Shown here in pieces: positions 25,271 to 34,254 of a stretch of 64,000 nt of DNA. The notes beneath the pieces were generated by a model. The model made no database searches, had not been told where the DNA came from, and was given only the letters and a program-made list of their open reading frames with translations. Made by a program: the position numbers and the translations under genes. Origin of the DNA: Yoonia vestfoldensis (GTDB lineage Bacteria > Pseudomonadota > Alphaproteobacteria > Rhodobacterales > Rhodobacteraceae); the NCBI RefSeq assembly GCF_002158905.1, contig NZ_CP021431.1, forward strand, positions 1,550,001 through 1,614,000. Direction: 5' to 3'. Each line of letters opens with the position of its first letter. Position 1 is the stretch's first letter.

Positions 25271-26392
25271 CTAGGCTACTTGCGCAAAATAAGAAAAGTC
25301 GAACTCCATGTCATCGATGCTAGGCTCAACCCCTACAAAACTGAAAGCATCCTCAAGTAGGAATGGCTCGAGCATTGAGGCAAAACCATTGATTTTCTGA
25401 ACACCATTTTCTGCGAAATGGTTTATAATCATCTTTTGAAGCTTTACCGTCGGCTCTCGGTTGCCTTTCAGTTTGATTTCATCAACCTGCCAATGACCGC
25501 GATATTTATGGATCGAGACGACAAGATCTTTGTTCCACACATAGAACTGCTTTTCGCCACGCAGCGCGATTGGGACGAAGTTGCCAAGGCAGTTGTTGAA
25601 TTCCTTTGCGACCTTTTCGAGCTCCAAGCCACACGTGATGTAACGCAAGCGCTCTGTATCGGGTACAATTTGCGGCGGGAAAGGCAGACGGATGTAAATT
25701 TCCTTGATCGCTGCTGGAACATTCCTGTTGTTTTTTATGGCTATGAGTAGTTTTTCCTCAACGTCTGGTTTGTCTTGAAATTTGGCTAATTGCATCTCGT
25801 TCATCAACCGGACAAAGTCTTTAACGCTTTGTTGATCTTTCAGGCTATTAGCAAAACCCACATTCCGAAGGTCGGCTGGCAGGGCATGAAGATGCCGGAT
25901 CGTACGCGCTTGCAGTTTTTCAGCCCCTAGCATTTGCCGGCGCAATGTCGGGCCCCCGATCCGCGCAATGTCGTATAGCATCAAATATACTTCGCGGTCC
26001 TGCGCTTGTGTGCCAAACCGAGACAGCAGTGCCTCAAAGCTATTGGGTAAGTCGTTGAAGGCAGCTTTTAGAAGTTGGGTAGATTTGGTGTTCAATAGGT
26101 CATGACGCAGTTTGACGACCGCTTTCCCCCCCGTTTTGAGGGTATCTTGCATAATTTCTGATGCGATGACGGCATGCCACACTTGGCGTCGGCGATCATT
26201 TGTCAACAGATAGATCATTTGCAGGTGGTCGGGAAAGATTTTAGCAACATCGTCATAAAGGTTGCAGGCGATTCTCTTGACAAGTTGCTGATAGTCTTTG
26301 GTGATTTGCGCAAACTGCAAAACTTGGATGGCTTGTTGTTTCTTGAGTTCCTCGCTTGCAGGTCCGGCATAATTGATCTGGTTCTTGAACAT
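25271..26392 (-). CDS. PcfJ-like protein
   Basis: A 373-residue protein. The N-terminal ~230 residues are helix-rich with no domain I recognise. Residues ~255-340 (ELEKVAKEFNNCLGNFVPIALRGEKQFYVW..VVSIHKYRGHWQVDEIKLKGNREP) resemble the PcfJ-like domain found on plasmids, phages and genomic islands, including its Cys, the short beta strands and the xxKGxxN turn. Molecular function of the domain is not established. The start at 26392 is chosen because AAAGGAG lies 6 nt upstream; the longer frame to 26512 crosses the promoter gap. Divergent from the second GIY-YIG-type gene, with dyads between them. Confidence 0.65.
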   Translation of the reverse strand: MFKNQINYAGPASEELKKQQAIQVLQFAQITKDYQQLVKRIACNLYDDVAKIFPDHLQMIYLLTNDRRRQVWHAVIASEIMQDTLKTGGKAVVKLRHDLLNTKSTQLLKAAFNDLPNSFEALLSRFGTQAQDREVYLMLYDIARIGGPTLRRQMLGAEKLQARTIRHLHALPADLRNVGFANSLKDQQSVKDFVRLMNEMQLAKFQDKPDVEEKLLIAIKNNRNVPAAIKEIYIRLPFPPQIVPDTERLRYITCGLELEKVAKEFNNCLGNFVPIALRGEKQFYVWNKDLVVSIHKYRGHWQVDEIKLKGNREPTVKLQKMIINHFAENGVQKINGFASMLEPFLLEDAFSFVGVEPSIDDMEFDFSYFAQVA

Positions 26393-26433
26393 GTGTGCTC
26401 CTTTGTCATCAAATATAGACAATAACACACAGG

Positions 26434-26547
26434 GGTGACACTTTTGGTCACCGCCAAACCATGCCGGAGTTACCGATTGCGCACTACCGCTGCATGATTG
26501 GTTGGCTATCATTTGGCTTCCCTATCATGTCTCAAATCATATATGAT
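26434..26547. promoter_or_regulatory. Divergent promoter region with two dyads
   Basis: In the 187-bp gap between the PcfJ-like gene and the second GIY-YIG-type gene lie GGTGAC-N7-GTCACC (26434-26452) and the 12-bp perfect palindrome ATCATATATGAT (26536-26547). Three further TATCAT-like repeats precede the latter. These are candidate operator sites for a regulator shared by both genes. Confidence 0.4.
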
Positions 26548-26579
26548 CGGAAGTAAGTTATTTGAAATCTGGTGTCACA

Positions 26580-28055
26580 ATGAACCTAAGCATGACTGAA
26601 GTTCTGTGCGATACTTCATTGTTTGAGGATCATTTTTGTTCTCCAACGACCGTCAAAAACCTGCGAGGGGTGCCCACGCAGGTCTTGCAGAAAGTCATGC
26701 TGGAACTTCATCAACATACAGCGTGCAATGTATTTGCGTCACCTCGGACTTGGACGCCTGCTGGAAGTGAGCAATGCATTGTTGTGGCGGGGTCACTTGG
26801 GATTGACGGAAGAACAAGGGGAAACCGGATTGGTCTTTGCGTCGATCGTCAGCCCGATGACAAAGATGATCCTGGCGCCATTTACCTGTGGACGAACACC
26901 GCATTGGTGAATGAAATAACTGCAGATGGCTTGGTGAGCCATAACTTTGCAAAGATGTGGGTTAACTGGCGATCCTTGGGCGAGACGAGGCCGGAAAAGT
27001 ATCTACGCTTGTCGGTGCCTGTTGCCCAAAAAAACAACAGCGGATGGAATGTGAGTTTTGATAGTGATATTGGCGAGCTTATCGCATTCCTCACCGCACT
27101 CAGGGGTCGATACGAACCAAAGCCCGCCACATCAAAAGCATTGTCGTCAACTCTGAAGCTGTTTGGCCATTCAGACGGGGCAATAACACCTGCGATCATC
27201 GATGCGTATCGACATCCTGACGAAGATGCCCCCGACACTGACGCCGAGTTCGACCAGCCCAAGCCCAAGAGCGTCGTCAGAAACCTTGGCCGCAGCAAGC
27301 AAGCACTTCTCAAGAGCCCCCAACCATCCGATGCATACACAGGCAATGCCCGCGAAGTCATCATTCGCAGATTTGAGGCGCACTCGCTTTTTTCGGCACA
27401 ACCAACGATGCCACCAGCGCCGTCAGTACCATTCATGGATACTGCTTTTCGTTGCCTGAACCTTGATCCTGAACCTTTCCAAGCCGCGGGCCTATATGGG
27501 ATCTTTTTTAAAGTTACCGCCGCGCAAACGCCCAGCCTGATTTATGTTGGCCTTTACCGGAATGGTAAGGTTGGGTCGGGCCCTGTTTTCGGGGGAAATG
27601 TCCTGAGGGATCGGTGGGTGAAACATATTGCAACATGCTCGATGCGCGGGGCAAATGTTGGTATTGGGAAAAGAACGGCCCAGACGATGCGCTTGGACCC
27701 CAATCACGACTTTGCCGCCCTTGGCGAGCCGAACGTCGCGGAGCTGATCGTCAAGGACACTGGCTGTAACGCAGGTGAAAACCGCGCACTATTTGCCAAA
27801 GGGCAATGGTCCGTTCTACGTGACGCAACGGGCAAGGATATTCTTCCCCTTTTCAGCTTCTCCTATGTGAGGTTAAGCGCCTTTCATGGCGTTGAAGGTG
27901 ATGACGGCATTAGAAGGCGCGTCAGCGCAGCCGAGGATCGGGTGAAGAAGGAACTTGCACCGATCTGCAACGGAGAGACTTTGCTCGGGCAGCACAAAAC
28001 ACACGTCACGCCGGAACAATTTGAGACATCTGCAACTTTAGCATTGTCCGCGTAA
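26580..28055 (+). CDS. Second GIY-YIG-like protein
   Basis: A 491-residue protein. The first ~290 residues are not recognised. From residue ~304 a GIY-YIG-like pattern appears: GLYGIFFKV (304-312), LIYVGLY (320-326), then RDRWVKHI (343-350) and, further on, an acidic candidate in AGENRALF. It differs from the GIY-YIG protein at 22535 in length, domain position and sequence, so the two are not recent duplicates. ATG at 26580 is used; an in-frame TTG at 26562 with GGAAG upstream is possible. The start side faces the PcfJ-like gene. Probably a nuclease of a defence or mobile-element system; this is inference. Confidence 0.65.
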   Translation: MNLSMTEVLCDTSLFEDHFCSPTTVKNLRGVPTQVLQKVMLELHQHTACNVFASPRTWTPAGSEQCIVVAGSLGIDGRTRGNRIGLCVDRQPDDKDDPGAIYLWTNTALVNEITADGLVSHNFAKMWVNWRSLGETRPEKYLRLSVPVAQKNNSGWNVSFDSDIGELIAFLTALRGRYEPKPATSKALSSTLKLFGHSDGAITPAIIDAYRHPDEDAPDTDAEFDQPKPKSVVRNLGRSKQALLKSPQPSDAYTGNAREVIIRRFEAHSLFSAQPTMPPAPSVPFMDTAFRCLNLDPEPFQAAGLYGIFFKVTAAQTPSLIYVGLYRNGKVGSGPVFGGNVLRDRWVKHIATCSMRGANVGIGKRTAQTMRLDPNHDFAALGEPNVAELIVKDTGCNAGENRALFAKGQWSVLRDATGKDILPLFSFSYVRLSAFHGVEGDDGIRRRVSAAEDRVKKELAPICNGETLLGQHKTHVTPEQFETSATLALSA

Positions 28056-28579
28056 GGTAAAAATTCGGCGCCTCCGATGTCAGCTTTGGTCCATATCTGC
28101 AAGTCTAGTTGACCTGCAATCGAGATAGGATTGCGCTGATATTTGAAGGGCGATCACATGTCATATGGGAGCGCCAGCGCTTACAGCAATTAGGCTTGTC
28201 GTCAGGGCAAACAGACCCGACAAAATCCCAAATGCTGCTGGATACTGCGCAAGCATCAAGGGAAAGCGGACGGTCCCAAAATGACTGTCAATGCATTCAG
28301 TAGCGCGCCACCGCTATGCGGATGACCGCGAGCCGGCCCCAAACTGCACGAAAGAAGCAGGATTGGTCTACCCGCTGCGCTGAAAACTTCACCTTTGGAC
28401 TATGGTTAAGCGGCATCCTGGGACGATCCATGCTGTTCCAGCAGCTTGCGCGATCGTTAACGCTGCTGGGGGCCCAAAACACTTTTCAAGCGGGCATTTT
28501 CAGGTCAGCTTAACGTCATCCGGCAGCCCACTTGTGAAATATCGGGTAGCCGAAGGAAGCTATCTCAATACTTACAATA
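28056..28579. other. Intergenic region without recognisable gene
   Basis: 524 bp with only short frames lacking ribosome sites. It may hold decayed coding sequence; nothing identifiable. Confidence 0.35.
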
Positions 28580-28861
28580 CTAATATCCTGAAAGTCGTTC
28601 CGTAACAATTTGTACTAGATCTTTTAACAACAATATATAATCGGTTTGGCCATCTACCTGGACTTTGTCATCCAGTTCTTTCGCCATGATATTTAACGCA
28701 TCGTTTACTTCAATCTCACATTCGAAAGCCTTATTTTCAAAATCAGCAGTCATGTTATCTATTTCATCAGTGAAATCTACTTCGCCAGATGTAAGATTTT
28801 GGAATGTCATATTTTCATGGATGTGTTTTTCGATCTCTGCAAGAAAGTTAGCGTCAGACAT
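28580..28861 (-). CDS. Small acidic hypothetical protein
   Basis: A 93-residue, strongly acidic, helical protein (EIEKHIHENMTFQNLTSGEVDFTDEIDNMTADFENKAFECEIEVNDALNIMAKELDDKV). An AAGGAC site lies 10 nt before the ATG and the DNA is AT-rich compared with its neighbours, which suggests recent transfer. No family recognised. In an island of nucleases, small acidic proteins can be inhibitors or DNA mimics, but nothing here proves that. Confidence 0.55.
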   Translation of the reverse strand: MSDANFLAEIEKHIHENMTFQNLTSGEVDFTDEIDNMTADFENKAFECEIEVNDALNIMAKELDDKVQVDGQTDYILLLKDLVQIVTERLSGY

Positions 28862-29286
28862 TGGTCTCGTGTCCTTATATTTTTTAAACTATCTAATATT
28901 CCCAAAGTGGGGTACATTCTGACATCAAGATCGCCTGAATCGACCTTCTGGACAAGCCTTTTTTGCTCTTCAAGGTATATGCGGTCGCATATGTTATCAC
29001 GGTTAGCTGATCCTGCGAACCCGTATCACTTTGGCTGAGTGGTAATGTTTGACAGCCTTGGGAACCCACCTGTCGTGCCGCTCTAAAAAAGCGCCGCTGC
29101 CGAGCAAATGCATTGTGACGGCACAATCGGAGCAGTACACTTTGAGCATCCTGAGGGATCGCAGCTGACGTTCAGAGAATAAAACTACTGTTCATCTGGC
29201 AAGATTGGATTATTTAGACGTTTGCGACACCCTGCTTGCGCAATGTCGACTTATGGTTCCAGCTCTAACATAAGTGTCGCGTCACA
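28862..29286. other. Intergenic region without recognisable gene
   Basis: 425 bp between divergent genes. It probably contains their promoters; no gene or RNA recognised. Confidence 0.35.
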
Positions 29287-29943
29287 ATGCGAAAGCAATC
29301 AAGCTTATCGAGGAGTTCAAGCCTGCCCAATATAACGCACCCCGCGCACACAGATATCCTTTTTACAGGGTTGAAGCTCGGCGACCGCCATGGTGGGCCA
29401 ACCCGCATGGCAGAAATTCTATTTGCAAGCCTCTCGGAAACACAGACCTTCGATCCCGACGACATCACTGCTCGCTATCTTGCTTGGTGGAAAGAAGATG
29501 CCTTTGATACCGGGCCAACATTCGCAGAGGTCTTTAAACGAATTGAATGTGGACTGGATCGAGAGAAGGCAGTCCATGAGGCTGATATTGCGCAAGACGG
29601 CCATACCGCGGGCTGTAACCCGGCGCATCGAATAGCCCCACTCGCCTTGTTTCCCTTTATTATGACAGCCGACATAGGAAGGTTTGCACGGCAAGAGGCA
29701 ATGATTACTCACTACCATCCGCTTGCAGGTGATATGTCCGCCCTGATGGCTTTGATTTGTCGTCTTGCAATAGACGGATATTCTTGGGACGAAGTGAAAA
29801 GAATATCAAAAAAAATAGAGCCAAGTGCTTGGGCTGCCGTCGATAACGCAAATATTTCCGCTGGAGGTTTTGCACCAGATGTGATGCGGACTGCATTGCA
29901 TTTTCGTAAGCGTTCTCAGGAGAGCACTGTCGGTTCAGCTTGA
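29287..29943 (+). pseudogene. ADP-ribosylglycohydrolase family protein, 5' part, interrupted by IS66
   Basis: The first ~206 codons resemble an ADP-ribosylglycohydrolase subfamily: GLKLGDRHGGPTRMAEILFASL, FDPDDITARYLAWWKEDAFDTGPTFAEVF, CNPAHRIAPLAL and ITHYHPLAGDMSALMALICRLAIDGYSWDE. The usual TDDT metal motif is replaced by GGPT, as in a divergent subgroup. The frame enters the left end of an IS66 element at 29906, so the last ~13 codons are element sequence. Removing the element and one copy of its 8-bp duplication joins ALHF to LDGQDSIQRAIDFAGQANYAPVLVG and a stop at 32548. Enzymes of this class remove ADP-ribose from proteins or nucleic acids; activity of the present fragment is doubtful. 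Confidence 0.75.
29898..29905 (+). repeat. IS66 target duplication, left copy (GCATTTTC)
   Basis: GCATTTTC immediately precedes the left end of the IS66 element and recurs exactly after the right end (32416-32423). Eight bp is the normal IS66 duplication length. Confidence 0.92.
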
Positions 29944-31494
29944 CGGCTTGAAGTTCCACGGGAGCAGATCATCGAGGCGGCTTTGCGGGTGGCCATTAGC
30001 GATCGCTGTGAGGGTTGCTTTGAGATAGGCGAAGGGCTCGACGTCGTTGATCTTGCAGGTCTCGATCAGTGAGGCGATGCGACCCCAAGCGATGCCACCT
30101 TCGTCATGACCGGCGAAGAGCGCGTTCTTGCGATTGAGAGCAATGGGGCGGATCAGGTTTTCGACGCGGTTGTTGTCAATCTCGACGCGGCCATCGGCCA
30201 AGAAGGTCTGCAGCCCATCCCAGTGATTATGGATGTAAGTCAGCTTTTCACCCAACCGGGATTTAGCGGAGATCTTGCGGCGTTGGGCCTGCAGCCAATC
30301 GCCGAAGGCCGCGACCAGTGGAGCACTGCGGGTCTGGCGGGCCGACAATCGCTGGCTGGGAGAGATGCCACGGATATCGGCTTCGACAGCATAGATCTCG
30401 GCGATGCGGCGCAGGCCCTCGGCGGCGATCTGTGATCCATCGCGGTCGAAGACTTCCTTCAGCTTGCGGCGCGCGTGCGCCCAGCAATGGGCCACCTGAA
30501 TGGGATCGCCGCCCTTGCGGGTCGGCTTGGTCAGCCGGTTGTAGCCCTGGTATCCGTCGATCTGCAGGATGCCGTCAAAACCTATCAGGAATGTTTCGGC
30601 ATTCTCGCCCGCCCGACCGGGTGCATAGAAGTAGACCACACCGGGCGGGTCCTCACCGCCCCATGGCCGGTCATCGCGGGCAAGAGCCCAGAGATAGCCG
30701 GTTTTGGTCCTTCCGCGACCCGGATCCAGCACCGGGGCGGTGGTTTCGTCCATGAACAGCTTGTCTGATCGTTTCAGGTGTTCACCCAGCCGGTCGACGA
30801 CGGGCTTGAGGTGGAATGCCGCCTTACCCACCCAATCGGCCAGCACAGCGCGGTGCAGATCGAGGCCTGCCCGCGCCAGGATCTGGCTCTGGCGATACAA
30901 CGGCAGATGGTCGGCATATTTGCTGACCAGCACATGGGCGAGCGTCGCTTCTGTCGGCAACCCGCCCATGATTAGGTGGCAGGGCGCCGGTGCCTGGGTC
31001 ACGCCGTTTGTGCAGGTCCGGCAGGCATATTTCGGGCGCACGGTGACAATCACACGCAACTGCGCTGGCACGATATCCAGCCGCTCGCTGCGGTCTTCAC
31101 CGATCTTGTGCATGACGCCACAGCCACAAGGGCAGATCAGGCTGGCGGGTTCGATAATCTCTTCGATGCGCGGCAATGTGGCCGGTAGATTGCCGATGGT
31201 CCGCTTTGGCCCGGGCCTGGTTGCCGTCTTGCTATCTGCCTTGGCGGCAAGATGTTCCTTCTGCACCTCGACCTCGGCCAACGCGATGGACAGATCCTCA
31301 AACGCCAGCTGCCGTTCATCCTCGGTCAGCTTTTCCGACCGCTTCCCATGCAGGGCATGGTTCAACTCGGCAATCAGATGCTGTTGGCGTTGGGTAATAT
31401 CCTGAAGTGCGGCGATCGTTTCCATCAAGGTCGCAACCACCGCGCGCTGCGCGGCAGGGATGGTGGAAAGGTCAATGACAGGCGTATCAATCAT
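29935..31494 (-). CDS. tnpC: IS66 transposase
   Basis: A 519-residue transposase. It has an N-terminal leucine-zipper-like helix (LMETIAALQDITQRQQHLIAELNHALHGKRSEKL), a zinc-binding motif (CPCGCG and CRTC), and the DDE catalytic core with Asp in LFMDETTAP, Asp in GILQIDGYQGYN and Glu in RVEIDNNRVENLIRP. The C-terminal IS66 domain is IASLIETCKINDVEPFAYL. Length is normal and no lesion is seen. Confidence 0.96.
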   Translation of the reverse strand: MIDTPVIDLSTIPAAQRAVVATLMETIAALQDITQRQQHLIAELNHALHGKRSEKLTEDERQLAFEDLSIALAEVEVQKEHLAAKADSKTATRPGPKRTIGNLPATLPRIEEIIEPASLICPCGCGVMHKIGEDRSERLDIVPAQLRVIVTVRPKYACRTCTNGVTQAPAPCHLIMGGLPTEATLAHVLVSKYADHLPLYRQSQILARAGLDLHRAVLADWVGKAAFHLKPVVDRLGEHLKRSDKLFMDETTAPVLDPGRGRTKTGYLWALARDDRPWGGEDPPGVVYFYAPGRAGENAETFLIGFDGILQIDGYQGYNRLTKPTRKGGDPIQVAHCWAHARRKLKEVFDRDGSQIAAEGLRRIAEIYAVEADIRGISPSQRLSARQTRSAPLVAAFGDWLQAQRRKISAKSRLGEKLTYIHNHWDGLQTFLADGRVEIDNNRVENLIRPIALNRKNALFAGHDEGGIAWGRIASLIETCKINDVEPFAYLKATLTAIANGHPQSRLDDLLPWNFKPSS

Positions 31495-31548
31495 AGCCCG
31501 AGACTACGATTAAACCCCAGTAAAATCACGCAAAAACATATGGTTGAT

Positions 31549-31902
31549 TCATTCTGCCGCAGCAGGTGGGCGCATCTCCAGCGCCTTGACCTTACGCCAG
31601 TCCAGACCGGCAAACAGGGCCTCAAACTGGGCGTGGTTCAGCGCCATCACCCCGTCTTTGATCGCAGGCCAGGTGAAGGTCATGTCTTCCAACCGCTTGT
31701 AGGCCATCACCAATCCGGTGCCATCCCAATACAAAAGCTTCAGCCGATCCGCCCGGCGCGACCGGAACACAAACACCGTGCCGGTGAACGGATCCTTACG
31801 CAGCACCGACGACACGATTGCCGCCAGACCATCATGACCTTTCCTGAAGTCCACAGGTTGCGTCGAGACCAGAACCCGCACGCGGTTTGACGGGAACATC
31901 AT
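31549..31902 (-). CDS. tnpB: IS66 accessory protein TnpB
   Basis: A 117-residue IS66 Orf2 protein with the family signature (VRVLVSTQPVDFRKGHDGLAAIV, GTVFVFRSRRADRLKLLYWDGTGL). Required for efficient IS66 transposition; unrelated to the IS605 TnpB nucleases of the same name. Its start overlaps the tnpA stop as ATGA. Confidence 0.95.
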   Translation of the reverse strand: MMFPSNRVRVLVSTQPVDFRKGHDGLAAIVSSVLRKDPFTGTVFVFRSRRADRLKLLYWDGTGLVMAYKRLEDMTFTWPAIKDGVMALNHAQFEALFAGLDWRKVKALEMRPPAAAE

Positions 31903-32330
31903 GGCCGCGCCCCGATTGCCCGCACGATCTCGGCAATCCGGTCAGAACTGGTGGTGCCATCGACCCGGATTGTCACACGACCTATCGCAATCTCGATGGG
32001 TTTACAGGACAACCCGTCAGGCTTTGTGAGCTGCCCGGCGACAGCCGGCACATCCGCACCGCCGCCACCATCCGACACGACGATCGGTGCAAAACAGAAG
32101 CTGTCATCTTCAACCGCAGGCAAAACCAACCGGCCGTCACGTGCCCGACTACGCCATTCCGATAAATGGTTCGCCCGCAGCCCATACCGCGCCGCAACTT
32201 CATTCACGCTCACACCTGGCTGCAAGCTCTCAGCAACGATCCGCGCCTTTATCTCTTCCGGCCAGCGTCGCTGTCCGTTGGTCCTTATGTCCACCCCGTA
32301 ATCCCGGAGAAACTCCAACGTAGTCGCCAT
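31899..32330 (-). CDS. tnpA: IS66 accessory protein TnpA
   Basis: A 143-residue protein with a helix-turn-helix of the IS66 Orf1 type (RRWPEEIKARIVAESLQPGVSVNEVAARYGLRANHLSEWRSRARDG). MATTLEFL at 32330 is preferred to the longer frame at 32363. Coupled to tnpB by a 4-nt overlap. Confidence 0.92.
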   Translation of the reverse strand: MATTLEFLRDYGVDIRTNGQRRWPEEIKARIVAESLQPGVSVNEVAARYGLRANHLSEWRSRARDGRLVLPAVEDDSFCFAPIVVSDGGGGADVPAVAGQLTKPDGLSCKPIEIAIGRVTIRVDGTTSSDRIAEIVRAIGARP

Positions 32331-32415
32331 CGCGAAACTCCTGCACTGATCTCCATCGCACATGGAATCGCAGGTCAGACAATCTGTTGGAAGGTGAGGG
32401 CCAGCGACCGCTTAC

Positions 32416-32548
32416 GCATTTTCTGGATGGCCAAGACAGCATTCAGCGGGCGATCGATTTCGCCGGTCAGGCGAACTATGCACCTGTTTTGGTAGGTACA
32501 ATTGATTGCCTGCGACAGTCTTCTGTCGCAGCCTCGCTGGGCAGGTAG
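32416..32548 (+). pseudogene. 3' remainder of the IS66-split ADP-ribosylglycohydrolase gene
   Basis: After the right target duplication the original frame continues as LDGQDSIQRAIDFAGQANY, then APVLVGTIDCLRQSSV and a stop (TAG 32546-32548). The AxxFAGxANYxPVLVG stretch corresponds to the last conserved block of the family, where classic members have GGDxDT. It joins in frame to the part ending at 29905 when the IS and one duplication are removed. Alone it has no start signal. The joined protein would be about 250 residues, a little short for the family. Confidence 0.7.
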
Positions 32549-32670
32549 GACAGGTCAAGGGCAAGCCCTTGAAGGCGCTTTTCGAAATTTCCTGCGCCAT
32601 AACCGCAAGCATGATCTCTCAGGCAAAGTCGTGCTGCTAAAGTATGAACTACGTGGATCTCATACCTTCT

Positions 32671-34107
32671 TCATTTCATTAGCCGGTCAATAAACTGATA
32701 AATACGCACCATCGCTAGAGTATCGAGCTTGCAGTACTCTAGCAGGGATTGGCGCATTTTATTTTTCTCTGCAGATTCCGTAAGAGCGATCATCTTTCCC
32801 CACGCCTCCATGGCTTCGCCACCGTCTTTGACCTTCAAATTTTGATAAGACAGCTCAGGGATCAAGACAGGAAGCACTTTTTTAATCGACGTCGATCCAT
32901 CAAAACCGACATCAACGTATCCGGTCTTGAAGATGTCCATAAGGTCGACAGTCCTATCAACAACGTCGAGCAAGAAGTCTTTGGCATGGGGTAACTGCTT
33001 GCCCATGTTTTTGTTCTGAGTGTTCTCAAAGCCCTTATTCCAAGCGAAAACAGAGCCGGTGGGCTGAATTGCATCACGCAGAGCCTTTACGAGATCATCG
33101 GGCTTCATAGGGCGATCTGCAAGGTATTCTGAATGTTCCAGCCGACCATCCTCCTGAAGAACATGTAGTGAAAACTGGAAAGGAAGCTGTTCTTGAGGCC
33201 CATATCCGTCGATAATGGGCACAGCAGACAAAAACGTCTCATAATCCAAAAAATGCAGTGGATACTTCAGCTGAGCAAAGAAGGCGCGAATTTCCACCTT
33301 ATCAACAAACGGGTTGCCCTCGTTGTGCGCTTTGACAATTAAAGACTGCTGCGTCGAGACCTCATTAGGACAAATGGAAGCGAGGTCGAACCGCCCTTCG
33401 TCAACGAACGCAGCGAGTTTTTCCCCGAAGAGCCTCGGAAGCGAGTATATCGAAGGCTTTGGTATTGATGGATTGAAATAGTCAAAACTATCGCAATGAT
33501 TTGCCCTGCTCAGGTAGCGACAGCTGCAGGAGTTTTCGTCGATTGTTTCACGCCGAAGAAAGCCAAGGGCGGTGTTGATCTCGGCTTGCGTTTCATGGAG
33601 CAGCGCCTTCACGCGGACCGTTTCATCTGCAAAGGTTAACAACCCGTTTAGATCAATATCGCCGCTTCGAACGTAGCCTTTGTTCAGATGAACAATCCAG
33701 ACTTTTCCAACGCGTTCTCCGGCGCGCTGAGCAGTCACAACCTGAAAAGCTGCGTCCTTGAGGTGACTGTGTGAGCTGTCGTCTTTGACACTCGTTGAGG
33801 ATTTAATTTCAAAGATGTCTACACTTCCATCGGGATTGGATTTGACAATATCACAGCGGGCGTACAATCCATCACTCGTCAGGAAGTCTCGCTGAAAATT
33901 ATAGGCCCCAGCGTCTGAGTACTGTGAAACAGCCTTCTTGGCATACGCCTCAACTTCGTAACCCTCATCTGCAAGCTTCACTAAAAAGCTTGAGGAACTG
34001 CCCGCAGGATAAACGTCCGGTCGATTATGTTTGAGCCACAATGACTTGGGACAATTCTGATACTGAATAAAATCGCTTTTGGTAAGAATAAAGTTCGCCT
34101 TAACCAT
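32671..34107 (-). CDS. DUF2779 protein: Cas4-like nuclease fused to an exonuclease-like domain
   Basis: A 478-residue protein of the DUF2779 family. The N-terminal half is PD-(D/E)XK/Cas4-like: FIQYQNCPKSLWL with Cys19, a catalytic pattern in ARCDIV...DIFEIKSS (Asp86, Glu100, Lys102), and a Cys cluster SCSC..C (194, 196, 205). Together with Cys19 these could hold an iron-sulfur cluster. The C-terminal half contains FLDYETF (286-292) and EYCKLDT near residue 460, reminiscent of DEDD exonucleases. Probably acts on DNA; family members occur in plasmids and genomic islands and the biological role is undetermined. Good start context at 34107. Divergent from the remains of the ADP-ribosylglycohydrolase gene in the original arrangement. 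Confidence 0.82.
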   Translation of the reverse strand: MVKANFILTKSDFIQYQNCPKSLWLKHNRPDVYPAGSSSSFLVKLADEGYEVEAYAKKAVSQYSDAGAYNFQRDFLTSDGLYARCDIVKSNPDGSVDIFEIKSSTSVKDDSSHSHLKDAAFQVVTAQRAGERVGKVWIVHLNKGYVRSGDIDLNGLLTFADETVRVKALLHETQAEINTALGFLRRETIDENSCSCRYLSRANHCDSFDYFNPSIPKPSIYSLPRLFGEKLAAFVDEGRFDLASICPNEVSTQQSLIVKAHNEGNPFVDKVEIRAFFAQLKYPLHFLDYETFLSAVPIIDGYGPQEQLPFQFSLHVLQEDGRLEHSEYLADRPMKPDDLVKALRDAIQPTGSVFAWNKGFENTQNKNMGKQLPHAKDFLLDVVDRTVDLMDIFKTGYVDVGFDGSTSIKKVLPVLIPELSYQNLKVKDGGEAMEAWGKMIALTESAEKNKMRQSLLEYCKLDTLAMVRIYQFIDRLMK

Positions 34108-34254
34108 TCAAATCCTCAAATCTGTCTCATGGGTGCTGACATCATACGAGCATGAAACGCATTTGGCACAGCAAGGCCTCATACAAAGGCCGGATCAGTG
34201 TGCACTTTAGTTGCTTCATATTGGGCGCAAAGGCTGGCGACGATGCCAGCTGCA

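Larger units (their letters stand above)
29906..32415 (-). mobile_element. Complete IS66-family insertion sequence
   Basis: 2510 bp with ends starting GTAAGCG on both sides (29906-29912 and, inverted, 32409-32415). Identity declines further in, as is usual for this family. Exact 8-bp target duplication GCATTTTC flanks it. It carries tnpA, tnpB and tnpC, all intact and on the minus strand. Inserted within an ADP-ribosylglycohydrolase-like gene. Clean ends, intact genes and an exact duplication point to a recent, potentially active insertion. Confidence 0.95.

Noticed and set aside
31549..31902. TnpB as an RNA-guided nuclease
   Set aside because: This TnpB is the IS66 Orf2 accessory protein, unrelated to the IS605/IS607 TnpB nucleases ancestral to Cas12.
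32671..34107. CRISPR-Cas locus suggested by the Cas4-like domain
   Set aside because: No repeat-spacer array and no other cas gene was seen; DUF2779 proteins carry this domain independently of CRISPR.
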